A stretch of DNA of 64,000 bases from Burkholderia sp. OK233 (lineage in GTDB: Bacteria; Pseudomonadota; Gammaproteobacteria; Burkholderiales; Burkholderiaceae), in assembly GCF_900230185.1 (NCBI RefSeq), contig NZ_OCSR01000002.1, forward strand, positions 310,001 to 374,000. Direction: 5' to 3'. Of the stretch, positions 16,346 to 25,119 are shown piece by piece. Both the position numbers and the translations under genes were made by a program. The stretch's first letter is position 1. Each line of letters begins with the position of its first letter. The notes below the pieces were generated by a model. It was given only the letters and a program-made list of their open reading frames with translations. It was not told the origin of the DNA and searched no databases.

Positions 16346-17566
16346 ATGACCCACCCCATCAGCTATCCCGCGACCCTCGTGCCGGATGCTCCGGCCACAC
16401 CGATCGAGCGCCTGCGCATCCCGTCCGGGCTGTCGGGCGAGGCTGGCGCTAACCGCGCGCACGGCACCCTCGCCCAGATCAGCGCCGACGACGATCTGTC
16501 GGCGGTCGCCGCATGGCTAGCCCGGTACGCCGACGTACCCGGCACCCTCGCCACCTATCGCAAGGAGGCCGAACGGTTGTTGTTGTGGGCCATCATGCAG
16601 CACGGCAAACCGATGTCATCCCTCACGCACGAGGATCTGCTTGTCTATGGGCACTTTCTCGCCGACCCGCAGCCCGCCTGGCGCTGGATCATGACCGTGC
16701 GCAAAAAGCCTGGCCGCGCTTCGCCGGACTGGCGGCCCTTTGCGGGGCCGCTGTCGCCGGCCAGCGTACGACATTCGATGACGATCCTCAATGCCATGTT
16801 CGCATGGCTGGTCGACGCCGGCTATCTCGCCGGCAATCCACTGTCGCTTACGCGGCGTCGCGGCGTCAAGGCCGGTCCGCGCGTGACACGCTACCTGACT
16901 CATGAACTCTGGGATGCGGTCAGGACCACCATCGAGAACCTGCCAGTAGGTACGGATCGGGAACGGTTGCATGCGGCGCGATGCCGCTGGCTCTTCACCG
17001 TGCTATATCTCGGCGGCCTGCGCGCGGCGGAGATCGCCAGCATCCCGATGGGCGCCGTGTTCTGCCGGCGCGATGCGACCGGTGTCGAGCGCGGCTGGAT
17101 CGAGGTCTGCGGCAAAGGCAGCAAGACCCGTCTCGTGCCCGCCTCCGATGAGCTGATTGCCGAGCTGGCCCGGTATCGCCGCACACACGGACTGCCACCG
17201 ACGCCGCATCCTGGCGAAGCGCGGCCGCTGCTGCTCCCGCTGATCGGTCATGAGAAGCCTTTGTCGCGTGGCGCCATCCACCTGATCGTCAAGGAAGTCT
17301 TTCGGCTGGCGGCAAAGCGGCTACGGGCCCGCGGACCGGAGTGGCATGCGCGCGCGGATGTGCTGGCCTCGGCGTCGGCGCACTGGGTGCGGCACACCGC
17401 TGGTTCGCACATGAGCGACCAGCAGGTCGACCTGCGCTTCGTGCGCGACAACCTCGGGCACACGTCGCTCGCCACCACCAGCATCTATCTGCATGCGGAA
17501 GACGACGCGCGCCATCAGGCCACGCAGACACGTCACCGGCTGGGCTGGGGCAAGCCCGTCGAATAG
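16346..17566 (+). CDS. tnpS: Tyrosine recombinase TnpS (cointegrate resolution)
   Basis: 406 residues. A SAM-like N-terminal domain (LARYADVPGTLATYRKEAER, about 55-75) precedes the catalytic domain with LGGLRAAEIASI (Arg I), GKGSKTRLVPA (Lys), HWVRHTAGSHM (HxxR) and LGHTSLATTSIYLHAED (His and Tyr). In the Tn4651 group this enzyme resolves the cointegrate formed by TnpA together with TnpT. The start follows ACACCAT directly without a strong ribosome-binding site. It is related in type to the 566-residue recombinase at 34372-36072 but lacks that protein's N-terminal extension. Confidence 0.87.
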   Translation: MTHPISYPATLVPDAPATPIERLRIPSGLSGEAGANRAHGTLAQISADDDLSAVAAWLARYADVPGTLATYRKEAERLLLWAIMQHGKPMSSLTHEDLLVYGHFLADPQPAWRWIMTVRKKPGRASPDWRPFAGPLSPASVRHSMTILNAMFAWLVDAGYLAGNPLSLTRRRGVKAGPRVTRYLTHELWDAVRTTIENLPVGTDRERLHAARCRWLFTVLYLGGLRAAEIASIPMGAVFCRRDATGVERGWIEVCGKGSKTRLVPASDELIAELARYRRTHGLPPTPHPGEARPLLLPLIGHEKPLSRGAIHLIVKEVFRLAAKRLRARGPEWHARADVLASASAHWVRHTAGSHMSDQQVDLRFVRDNLGHTSLATTSIYLHAEDDARHQATQTRHRLGWGKPVE

Positions 17567-17683
17567 CGGGGCTTGGCCCGCCTGGCGTGAGATGGCAGAC
17601 TCACGCGTCGCGCTCCCGCCGGGAGACCCATACCATTCCCGCCGGAACGATATCCGGAAGAGCCGCTTGCCGTTTGCCCGCGC

Positions 17684-20668
17684 ATGAATCACGTCCACGA
17701 AACCGCCTATCCGGCACTCCCCGCAGAAGTCGCTGAAGGCGAACTCCGCACTGCCTTCACGCCCAGCGACGTCGAAATCCGGTTCGTGTTCGGCCAGTTC
17801 CGGCAGGCGCCAACCCGCGTGCTGATTCTCGCCCAGCTCAAGCTGTTGCAGCGGCTCGGCTATCTGCCACCCGTATCGGACATTCCCGTCGAAATCATTG
17901 GCCACGTCTGCGCAGTGCTCGGCGTGCGACCGGTGTCGAGCACTGCGCTCGCACGCTATGACCGCTCGGGCAGCAAATCACGTCACCAGAAAATCCTGCG
18001 CGAATTCGTCAACATTCGCCCCGTCAACGCACAGACCCGTCGCTGGCTGGGCACCGTGGGCGCCGATGCCGCCCGCACCAAAACCGAACTGCCCGATATC
18101 ATCAACGTGCTGATCGAGGAGCTGGTCCATCACCGCTACGAACTGCCGTCGCTCGCGACGCTCTCGCGCATCGCGGCTCACGCCCGCAGCACGCTTCACG
18201 AAAGCATTTACCAGGCGTTCGTCGACTCGCTGGATACGCCGCTGACAGAACGGCTCGACGGACTGTTCGTGAACGACTCGGGCCAGACCCGCTGGGATGC
18301 ACTGAAGCGCGAACCGAAGCGGCCGCGACCGCGCGAGGTGGCCAGTTTCCTGAAGCACATCCAGCAGATGCGCGAACTGGCTGACGGATTGCCATCGCCA
18401 CCCGATATTCTTTCGGCACCGAAGCGCACCCAGCTCGTCATCGAGGCGCGCGCACTCGATGTGCATGAGATGCGTGCGCTCAAGCCGGCCAAACGCTACA
18501 CGCTCGCCGTGCTGTTCATTTTCTCCCAGCTGCAGAAGGCACTCGACGATGTCGCGGAGATCTTCATCAAGACGGTGCGCAATCTGGAAGGCACGGCCAA
18601 GCTGCGCCTACAACAGTACCGGCTCGCCCACGCCGATCAGGCCGAGTCACTGATCGGCCAGTTTCGCGATGTACTCAGTGTGTTGCAGGACACAAGTGTC
18701 CCGGATGCCGCGCGGGTCGAGCAAATGCGTGCGGCGCTGAACAACGATCCCGGTGATGTACTGACGCGTTGCAACGAACACATCGCGTTCGCCGGCAATC
18801 ATGCCTTTCCGTTCATGCTGGCGCCGTACGGGAAACTGCGCTCACTATTGTTCCAGTGCGTCGACATGCTATCGCTCAAGCCCAGCTCCCAGGATGATGA
18901 GTTGCTCATCGCGCTCACATGGATGCAGCAGTTCCGTTCGCTGCATCGCGAGAACCTGGCGCTCTCCGACGATGACGCCACCAGGTTACCACTCGAATGG
19001 ATACCGGAGAAATGGGAAAAACCGGTGTTTCCGGATGGACGTTGCGGTAAATTGCTGCACCGCAAGTATTTCGAACTGTGCGTGTTCAGCCAGTTGATGC
19101 GCGAGCTCAACTCCGGCGACGTCTACGTCGAGCAGAGCGGCCAGTACGACGATCCCCGCGAGCATCAGGTGTCGTGGGATGAATTCCACGAGGAGCTGCC
19201 GCGCTACGGCGAGCTGGTCGGCTTTCCGGTCGACAGCGCCGCCTTCGTCAAAAATCTGCGCGACCAGCTCAGCACGCTGGCCGATGAAGTCGACGCAGGT
19301 TTTCCGGAGAACGGCCACGTCGAAATCGGCGAGCAGGGCCTCATACTCCACAAGCTCGAGAAGGAACCAGATCCGCCGAACAAAAAGCTGATCGATCAGG
19401 CCATCACGGCAGCGATGCGGCCCGTCAGCATTCTCGACGTTCTGACCGAAACCGAGCAGTGGCTCGACCTGCATACGCTGTTCGGCCCGCTGTCGGGCTT
19501 CGAGGCAAAAATCGACGATCCTCGCAAGCGCTTCATCACGACGCTGTTCTGCTACGGCTGCAATCTCGGGCCCAGCCAGACCGCGCGCTGCGTCAAGAAT
19601 CTGAGCCGCAAGCAGGTCGCATGGCTGGATCTGCGATACGTCACCGAGGAGCGCCTCGACAAGGCAATTGTCAAGGTCATCAACGCATACAACCAGTTTG
19701 CGCTGCCGAAGTTCTGGGGCTCCGGCAAGCAGGTGTCGGCCGACGGAACGAAGTGGAACCTCTACGAGCAGAACCTGCTGTCCGAATACCACATCCGGTA
19801 CGGCGGCTACGGCGGGATCGGCTACTACCACGTGTCGGACATGTACATCGCGCTGTTCAGCCACTTCATCCCGTGCGGCGTGCATGAGGCCGTCTACATT
19901 CTCGACGGACTGATCAGGAACACCTCCGATGTGCAGCCCGATACCGTTCACGGCGACACGCAGGCGCAAAGCACACCCGTGTTCGGTCTCGCGCACCTGC
20001 TCGGAATCAAGCTGATGCCGCGCATCCGCAACATCAGGGACCTGAGGTTCTACAAGGCCGACCTCCAGCGGTGCTATAAAAACATCAACTCACTGTTTCG
20101 CGAGTCTATCGACTGGGCGCTGATCGAACGGCATTTCCCCGACATGCTGCGCGTGGCCATCTCGATCAAGGCGGGCAAGATGACGCCGTCGACGATCCTA
20201 CGCCGCCTGGGCTCGGAGACCCTGAAAAACAAGCTGTATTTTGCGTTCCGCGAACTCGGTCGCGTGATCCGCACACTGTTCCTGCTGAAATACATCAGCG
20301 ATCCGCAGATGCGCCGCACCATTAACGCAGAGACCAACAAGAGCGAACAGTTCAACGGTTTTGCGCAATGGTTGATGTTCGGCAACCAGGGCGTCATCGC
20401 CGAAAATATCAGGCACGAGCAGCGCAAGGTCATCAAATACAATCAGCTCGTCGCGAACATGGTGATCCTCTACAACGTGCAATGGATGTCGCGCACGCTC
20501 AAGGCACTGCAGGCGAAAGGACATCCAGTTGACACCGAGGTGCTCAAGGCATTGTCGCCGTACCGGATGGACCACATCAACCGCTTCGGCGACTACCTGT
20601 TGGACCTGCAGAAGAAAATCCTGCCGCTCGATCCGTCCATCATGTTCAATTTTGCCGCGGCGGCGTAG
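17684..20668 (+). CDS. tnpA: Tn3-family transposase TnpA
   Basis: 994 residues, full length for the family. The N-terminal DUF4158-type region (IRFVFGQFRQAPTRVLILAQ) is followed by the DDE transposase half: QVSADGTKWNLYEQ with the first aspartate, GYYHVSDMYIALFSHFIPCG with the second region, and NAETNKSEQFNGFAQWL with the glutamate, then the typical AENIRHEQRKVIKYNQLVAN. It catalyses replicative transposition by pairing the terminal repeats and forming a cointegrate. The start ATG at 17684 lies 117 bases after tnpS. No frameshift or internal stop, so it is presumably active. Confidence 0.93.
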   Translation: MNHVHETAYPALPAEVAEGELRTAFTPSDVEIRFVFGQFRQAPTRVLILAQLKLLQRLGYLPPVSDIPVEIIGHVCAVLGVRPVSSTALARYDRSGSKSRHQKILREFVNIRPVNAQTRRWLGTVGADAARTKTELPDIINVLIEELVHHRYELPSLATLSRIAAHARSTLHESIYQAFVDSLDTPLTERLDGLFVNDSGQTRWDALKREPKRPRPREVASFLKHIQQMRELADGLPSPPDILSAPKRTQLVIEARALDVHEMRALKPAKRYTLAVLFIFSQLQKALDDVAEIFIKTVRNLEGTAKLRLQQYRLAHADQAESLIGQFRDVLSVLQDTSVPDAARVEQMRAALNNDPGDVLTRCNEHIAFAGNHAFPFMLAPYGKLRSLLFQCVDMLSLKPSSQDDELLIALTWMQQFRSLHRENLALSDDDATRLPLEWIPEKWEKPVFPDGRCGKLLHRKYFELCVFSQLMRELNSGDVYVEQSGQYDDPREHQVSWDEFHEELPRYGELVGFPVDSAAFVKNLRDQLSTLADEVDAGFPENGHVEIGEQGLILHKLEKEPDPPNKKLIDQAITAAMRPVSILDVLTETEQWLDLHTLFGPLSGFEAKIDDPRKRFITTLFCYGCNLGPSQTARCVKNLSRKQVAWLDLRYVTEERLDKAIVKVINAYNQFALPKFWGSGKQVSADGTKWNLYEQNLLSEYHIRYGGYGGIGYYHVSDMYIALFSHFIPCGVHEAVYILDGLIRNTSDVQPDTVHGDTQAQSTPVFGLAHLLGIKLMPRIRNIRDLRFYKADLQRCYKNINSLFRESIDWALIERHFPDMLRVAISIKAGKMTPSTILRRLGSETLKNKLYFAFRELGRVIRTLFLLKYISDPQMRRTINAETNKSEQFNGFAQWLMFGNQGVIAENIRHEQRKVIKYNQLVANMVILYNVQWMSRTLKALQAKGHPVDTEVLKALSPYRMDHINRFGDYLLDLQKKILPLDPSIMFNFAAAA

Positions 20669-20719
20669 GTATGTCAGCGATCAGCTACGCGGTCAGGTGC
20701 GACTCGCTCATAGGGCTGG

Positions 20720-20763
20720 ATTTCTCTTTCGGAACAAAGGGATAAACCCATTTTGGCGAAAAA
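20720..20763. repeat. Right terminal inverted repeat of the Tn3-family transposon
   Basis: Reverse complement of the left repeat at its outer 13 bases (20751-20763) and at ATTTCTCTTT (20720-20729). It lies 52 bases after the tnpA stop, the usual position. The outer end runs directly into RIT copy 2. Confidence 0.6.
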
Positions 20764-20852
20764 TTAACGATTACCCACACCCGGAGATTAGGCGAAGCGA
20801 CGGCCAGGGAGTCGTCTGGAGCACGAAACCCCGGCCGTTGCGGTGTGCATAA

Positions 20853-21857
20853 TCAGAGGGTTTCGAGGAACGCCATGACCTTGTCGGTTGCGTGAAAACG
20901 TGGCGTACGCTGTCCGGCAGGCCGCAGGCGGCCTAACGCTTCTTCCTTGTGCGCAAGATTGGCCTCCATGTAGATGTGCGTCGTGTCGATGCTTTCATGG
21001 CCGAGCCACAATGCGATGACACTGATATCGACGCCAGCCTGTAACAGATGGGACGCCGTCGCGTGGCGAATGACGTGAGGCGAGATGTGCTTTTGGGAGA
21101 GACTCGGACAGCTATGCATCGCGCCGGCGATCGCCTTTTTCAGGATGCAGTCGACGCCGTTGCGGGTCAGCTCCTCGCCGCGGTAATTGGTGAACAGAAG
21201 CGTCGTCGGTGCAGCATCCCGCTCGCGTATCAATTTCCTGATCGCATCGGCCGTCCTGGTCCAGAGTGGCACGGTTCGCTCCTTCCGTCCTTTGCCGTGG
21301 AGATGCACGAAACTGCTACGAACGCCGAGTTCAACCTGGCTGCACGCCATTGCTGTAATCTCGGAAACGCGTGCACCGGTGTTATACATCGTCAGCAACA
21401 TCGCGTGATCACGTCGTCCGCTCGACGTTGAGAGGTCGGGGGCACCAAGGATCGCTTGAATTTCGGGTCGCGATAACGCGCAGATCAAACGATGACCAGT
21501 GCGCTTGGTCGGGATGGCCAGCACGGACGTGGAAAGTCCGGCAAAGTCAGGCCTGGATATAGCGACCCAACGGAAGAATGAATGGATGGCCGCCAGTCTG
21601 GCGTTGCGAGATCGCGCCGTGTTGTTGCGCTCTACCTCAAGGCTGTCGAGAAACGCCAGAATTACTGCAGGACTTAGTTGGTCGAGCTTAAGCGCTACCG
21701 GTTGGATGTTCATCTTTGTGGCAACGAACCGGAGCAGGAGGCGAAATGCATTGCTGTAACTCGAGAGGGTTTGAGGACTGACGTTTCGATGTGTCAGCAG
21801 ATGCTTGATGAAGAATTCCTGAAGCAGAGGCCCGACGAGGGTTTCAGAGTACTTCAT
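20853..21857 (-). CDS. ritC: RIT tyrosine recombinase RitC (copy 2)
   Basis: Identical in sequence to the ritC at 8142-9146: 334 residues with Arg I in GARVSEI, HVIRHATASHLL and the tyrosine in THIYMEANL. Same start argument (ATG after GGGAG, TTG alternative six bases upstream). It lies about 54 bases inside the left inverted repeat. Confidence 0.9.
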   Translation of the reverse strand: MKYSETLVGPLLQEFFIKHLLTHRNVSPQTLSSYSNAFRLLLRFVATKMNIQPVALKLDQLSPAVILAFLDSLEVERNNTARSRNARLAAIHSFFRWVAISRPDFAGLSTSVLAIPTKRTGHRLICALSRPEIQAILGAPDLSTSSGRRDHAMLLTMYNTGARVSEITAMACSQVELGVRSSFVHLHGKGRKERTVPLWTRTADAIRKLIRERDAAPTTLLFTNYRGEELTRNGVDCILKKAIAGAMHSCPSLSQKHISPHVIRHATASHLLQAGVDISVIALWLGHESIDTTHIYMEANLAHKEEALGRLRPAGQRTPRFHATDKVMAFLETL

Positions 21858-21859
21858 GA

Positions 21860-22795
21860 TCAATCTCCCAAGGCTGCGAACGCGGAGAAACGGTCCGACG
21901 CGCTGCCCAATAGTTCAGGTGTTGCAGAGATGTACCAGTAGCTCTCTTTGGGGCTGACGTGGCCGAGATACACGGAGAGAGTCGGGGCCAGTTCTACTGC
22001 CGATGCTCCGTCTTCATACCATTTTGTGAGCCGATGAACGGCGAACGAGTGTCGCAGGGAGTGCAAGGTCGGCCGCCGTCCATCAGGCAGGTGCAATCCG
22101 AGCTTCCCCGTTGCACGCGCAAACCACCGCCAGAGGGAGTTGTGATCGAGCGGTTGTCCCAAATCCGTGACGAAGAAGATCGGCGCCTGCCTTGCATGAC
22201 ACTTGTGTCCCCGCCGGTCCGCGTACTGCTTTAGATGAGCTGCGGTTGTCGGGTGCAAAGCCACGATGCGTGACTTTTTGAATTTCGTTTCGCGAACGAC
22301 GACATGGGGTAGCTCCTCCTGCAAGCGCACGTCGATAGTCCTGAGGTGTAGTGCTTCGCTGACGCGTAACCCGGAGCTGGCAAGCAGCCCCAATATCGCA
22401 ACGTAGGCTGCGGCTCGTAGGCCACCTCGCGGTCGCGCAGTCGTTGCCAGATGCAGGATCGATTGCAGTTGTTCCGTGCTCAGGATGTACGGGGGATTGC
22501 GACGTGGGGTTGGCAGCAGATGTTTGCCGGGAACCGGGGTCGCTGGATCGATAGTCTTTACAAAGCGCAGAAACCCACGCAGGACACTGAGGATTGCGGA
22601 CTGGGTCGGTGGTGCACGGCGAATCCGCGTGATCCATTCGAGCACATTACTGGTCTTTATCGATTCGCCAGGATGCTCGTTGACAAAGTCCTGAACGAAA
22701 CGTGCGAGGGTTCTGCTATGCGTTTGCCGGTAACCCAGCAACTTGCGGTGTTCGACGTAGCGGCTCAGCAGATCCTGAAGTTCCTCACCGTTCAT
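21860..22795 (-). CDS. ritB: RIT tyrosine recombinase RitB (copy 2)
   Basis: Identical to the ritB at 9149-10084: 311 residues, HSLRHSFAVHRL as the HxxR motif, ESYWYIS carrying the tyrosine. ATGA overlap with the ritA stop is retained, so the trio is again a tightly coupled operon. Confidence 0.9.
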   Translation of the reverse strand: MNGEELQDLLSRYVEHRKLLGYRQTHSRTLARFVQDFVNEHPGESIKTSNVLEWITRIRRAPPTQSAILSVLRGFLRFVKTIDPATPVPGKHLLPTPRRNPPYILSTEQLQSILHLATTARPRGGLRAAAYVAILGLLASSGLRVSEALHLRTIDVRLQEELPHVVVRETKFKKSRIVALHPTTAAHLKQYADRRGHKCHARQAPIFFVTDLGQPLDHNSLWRWFARATGKLGLHLPDGRRPTLHSLRHSFAVHRLTKWYEDGASAVELAPTLSVYLGHVSPKESYWYISATPELLGSASDRFSAFAALGD

Positions 22796-23745
22796 GATCT
22801 GTCTCCCGGCCACGGCATGGCGATGCGCGACAGCGAGAGCAGGTCCAGCTTCGCGTAGATGGCGGTGGACTGCAGGGATTGATGGCCCAGCACATCGGCG
22901 ATGTTCTTGAAACTCGATCCGCGTATCAGCATGGTTGTTGCCACGGCATGACGTATCAGATGTGCTGCGCCGCGCGCGGGAGCGATGTCTGCACGAATCA
23001 TGGCTCGCCGGACGATCTTGGAAATCGCGCTGGAGTCGGCAAATGGTCGCGACGGCGGAAGCGCTTGCAGGAATATCGTCCTGTGCGATGATGGAGGACG
23101 CTCCCGTTTGAGGTATGCCAGCAAGGCGCGCCCCACGTCGCGGGATAGTGGCAGGTCACGGTCACGGCGGGTCTTGGCTCCTCGGATATGAATAATGCCG
23201 CAGGCCCAGTCAACGTCATCCAGACTGAGGCAAGCGACTTCGGCAGCCCGCATCCCGGTTCTCGCGAGTAGCAGCATGATCGCCGTGTTCCGCAGGGGTT
23301 GAAACGTCGCAGCATCGCCCACGCATTTGATAAGCCGATCGACATCGCCGCACGACAAACACGGTGGAAGCGTCGCGTGACGCCAACGCCGGATTCGCGG
23401 TAGCGTCTCCTCGAGACCGGGTTGCGTCAATCCCCTAACAGCAAGAAAGCGCAGCATCGCGCGCAGCGCGACCATCGGCGAATTCGATGGTCGACGCCTC
23501 TTGCTTGAGAGTTCGCAATGCACGTATGCGCGGAGATGTTCGGTTGACAGGTCTTGCCAATTCGGCGGACTGTCACCACACCACCCGTCCAGGAAGCGTT
23601 GGACGAATCGGCCGTACTTCCTCCGGGTACCCTCGGCGAGGCCCCTGACGGTGCCGAGGTATGAGTTAAATTCACTCAGGAATTGAACTGACGGCAAGAG
23701 CGTTTCGGGGCATTCCTTGCTGCGCAACAGTTCTGGCTGCGTCAT
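22792..23745 (-). CDS. ritA: RIT tyrosine recombinase RitA (copy 2)
   Basis: Identical to the ritA at 10081-11034: 317 residues, RTGMRAAEV, HLIRHAVATTML and TAIYAKLD. Because both operons are intact and identical, either could supply recombinases for both copies and for any larger circle that includes the Tn3 transposon. Confidence 0.9.
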   Translation of the reverse strand: MTQPELLRSKECPETLLPSVQFLSEFNSYLGTVRGLAEGTRRKYGRFVQRFLDGWCGDSPPNWQDLSTEHLRAYVHCELSSKRRRPSNSPMVALRAMLRFLAVRGLTQPGLEETLPRIRRWRHATLPPCLSCGDVDRLIKCVGDAATFQPLRNTAIMLLLARTGMRAAEVACLSLDDVDWACGIIHIRGAKTRRDRDLPLSRDVGRALLAYLKRERPPSSHRTIFLQALPPSRPFADSSAISKIVRRAMIRADIAPARGAAHLIRHAVATTMLIRGSSFKNIADVLGHQSLQSTAIYAKLDLLSLSRIAMPWPGDRS

Positions 23746-23898
23746 CGTCTTCTCCTTGCCGGCCACCATGGTCGGTAGGAAAAGTTCAGGACATTATGCG
23801 AACCTTTGCCACTTGGTTGATCTTGCACAACCCCTTGTCGGCATTGCGCTGCCGCGATCGCCGTCGCCGCGCTTCACCTAATCTCCGGGTGTAGGTAA

Positions 23899-23930
23899 TC
23901 GCTGATATCTGAAGCTTCGGGTATTAACGA
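23899..23930. repeat. Right flanking direct repeat of the RIT nest
   Basis: Same orientation as 8028-8059, with two mismatches (TCGCTGATATC here, TCGTTAATATC on the left). The mismatches lie next to the element end, as expected if the element contributed a few bases at the strand-exchange boundary. Confidence 0.7.
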
Positions 23931-23946
23931 ATCCCGGCCAACCCTC
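23922..23946. repeat. Right arm of the palindromic insertion target
   Basis: Exact reverse complement, 25 of 25 bases, of 8012-8036. See the left arm for the reconstructed palindrome. Confidence 0.75.
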
Positions 23947-24158
23947 CATTTGCCTTGCGCGAGCGCGTCTTCGATCATATCCCCTGGCACGTCGACCGGC
24001 GAGGTGAGGGAGCCGTTGGACACCAGCAGCCGATATTTGTGAAAAGTGACGTGCCCCTTCGGTTCTCGCTTTTTGAGCTGGGGGAACATTTCTAGGTAAA
24101 CGTGGATGCTCTGGCCCTCCGCCAGGTCGCTTGGCACGATCCATTGAGCAACCATCAT

Positions 24159-24552
24159 GGGAACCGTCTTCTCCTTGCAGACAATCGGACTGTCGAAGAC
24201 TCTCGAAATCGCATACTCAGATCATTCGATGGTCAAGGCATCCCCCTATGCTCAGGGCAAATCGCCAAGCAAAAAACATAAACGCGTTCGCCGACGGGCG
24301 GTCGACCGTGCTCAGCTCGGCCGCCGGCCAGTTGGCGCAGCCCCCTGCGCCGGGATCGTCTCGTTGCTCGGCTTATCGGAAACGCTCGTCCTACGGCAAA
24401 CATAGCCCGCCGAACTAGGCCGGCCCAATCTCCATCGATATTTCACAACGCTTTGAGCCGAAAACACAACCATCCGAGATGGTAGTCAATCACACGAAAC
24501 CGCAGACACAGCGAAATGTCCGCCTGAGTATCCCCCGCGTCGTCGCTGCGAA
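24159..24552. other. Intergenic region, no gene recognised
   Basis: No credible coding frame. It must hold the promoter of the interrupted leftward gene starting near 24158 and the 3' end region of the membrane protein gene at 24553. No clear terminator hairpin was seen. Confidence 0.4.
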
Positions 24553-25119
24553 TCAGCTTTCTCGATAACAAACGGCGCCAAAAGCGAACGTGAAGGCAGC
24601 CATCGCCGCGCACGAATAGGCCAATCGAGTCCCATGAATTTCCGGCCACGCGTTGACCAATAAGACCAGCGTCGCCGCGGAGCAATGAGTTAGGATAGAG
24701 GACACCTCATCCGTCATCTTGCCGGAGAATTTGGCGGCCCATTGCTCCACCTTGATCGGTCGCCGTTTGGTGATGCGGCGACCGATTTTGATGCAAGCGT
24801 AGACGATCGCCATGAAAAGCAGATCAACAGAAATTGCCGCGAGGCCGATCAGGAAGGCGGCGGTGATGTCGACCGGCTGATTGGGGCCGATCCTCCCCAC
24901 TGTGAAAAATGGCGAGTTGAAGCTACGGGCGAACGCGCCGAATGCGCTGACGACGAGCGGAATCCTCAGCAGCGCGGCAACGCCCGCCCATATTGCGAAG
25001 ATCTGCGGCACCCTCTTTTTCACGAATCGCCCAAACCTTGACAACGGAAAGAAATCTTTCGCGATGACGCGCCAATCGATTATTTTCCATTCGTCTTCTT
25101 CTTGGCGTGTCTTGTTCAT
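24553..25119 (-). CDS. Hypothetical membrane protein
   Basis: 188 residues with about four hydrophobic segments: around IFAIWAGVAALLRIPLVV (40-60), AAFLIGLAAISVDLLFMAI (85-105), AATLVLLVNAW (145-155) and LAYSCAAMAAFTFAFGAV (165-182), separated by a basic loop RRITKRRPIK. The N-terminus is cytosolic and charged (MNKTRQEEDEWKIIDW). AAAGGGG lies upstream of the ATG. No family recognised; it may be a small inner-membrane effector of the accessory region, which is speculation. Confidence 0.6.
   Translation of the reverse strand: MNKTRQEEDEWKIIDWRVIAKDFFPLSRFGRFVKKRVPQIFAIWAGVAALLRIPLVVSAFGAFARSFNSPFFTVGRIGPNQPVDITAAFLIGLAAISVDLLFMAIVYACIKIGRRITKRRPIKVEQWAAKFSGKMTDEVSSILTHCSAATLVLLVNAWPEIHGTRLAYSCAAMAAFTFAFGAVCYRES

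Larger units (their letters stand above)
11195..20763. mobile_element. Tn3-family transposon of the Tn4651 type
   Basis: About 9.6 kb bounded by 44-45 bp terminal inverted repeats. It carries tnpA, a divergent tnpS/tnpT cointegrate-resolution pair (tyrosine recombinase plus KfrA-like coiled coil, the hallmark of the Tn4651 subgroup rather than the serine resolvase type) and a leftward cargo of a SNF2 helicase between two short genes. Both ends abut RIT elements, so any 5-bp target duplication is not visible. Confidence 0.75.
20768..23901 (-). mobile_element. RIT element, copy 2
   Basis: Same orientation as copy 1, with 32-bp inverted repeats at 20768-20799 and 23870-23901. Identity to copy 1 spans 20763-23901, and it breaks exactly at both junctions. 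The left flank is the Tn3 terminal repeat and the right flank is the palindromic host target. Confidence 0.85.
8028..23930. mobile_element. Composite nest: RIT - Tn3-family transposon - RIT
   Basis: The ends are the 32-bp direct repeats. Within them, two RIT elements identical over 3,139 bases (8052-11190 and 20763-23901) lie in the same orientation and enclose a Tn3-family transposon (about 11195-20763). Flanking host sequence on the two sides belongs to one palindrome and apparently one gene, which supports a single insertion locus. RIT elements are known as operons of three different tyrosine recombinases bounded by inverted repeats. This arrangement with a Tn3 transposon between two copies is deduced here from the sequence. 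Confidence 0.8.
23899..24158 (-). pseudogene. N-terminal half of a gene split by the RIT nest
   Basis: Starts MMVAQWIVPSDLAEGQSIHV and runs about 85 codons to ...RVGRDSLIPEASDI, where it enters the target palindrome; beyond that the frame reads into the RIT end (SDYLHPEIR) and stops at 23874. The protein is unrecognised; a beta-rich start with VTFHKYRLLVSNGSLTSPVD is notable. Joined to 7889-8059 it makes a continuous frame. As it stands the product is a truncated chimera. Confidence 0.5.

Noticed and set aside
18986..19996. Leftward frame of 336 codons
   Set aside because: Opposite-strand shadow of tnpA; it has no domain and the plus-strand DDE motifs are unmistakable.
8052..23901. The two RIT copies as a pure assembly artefact
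   Set aside because: Outer flanks are two halves of one palindrome and apparently one gene, and inner flanks are the two ends of one transposon. A false duplication would not give this consistency, though long reads should confirm it.
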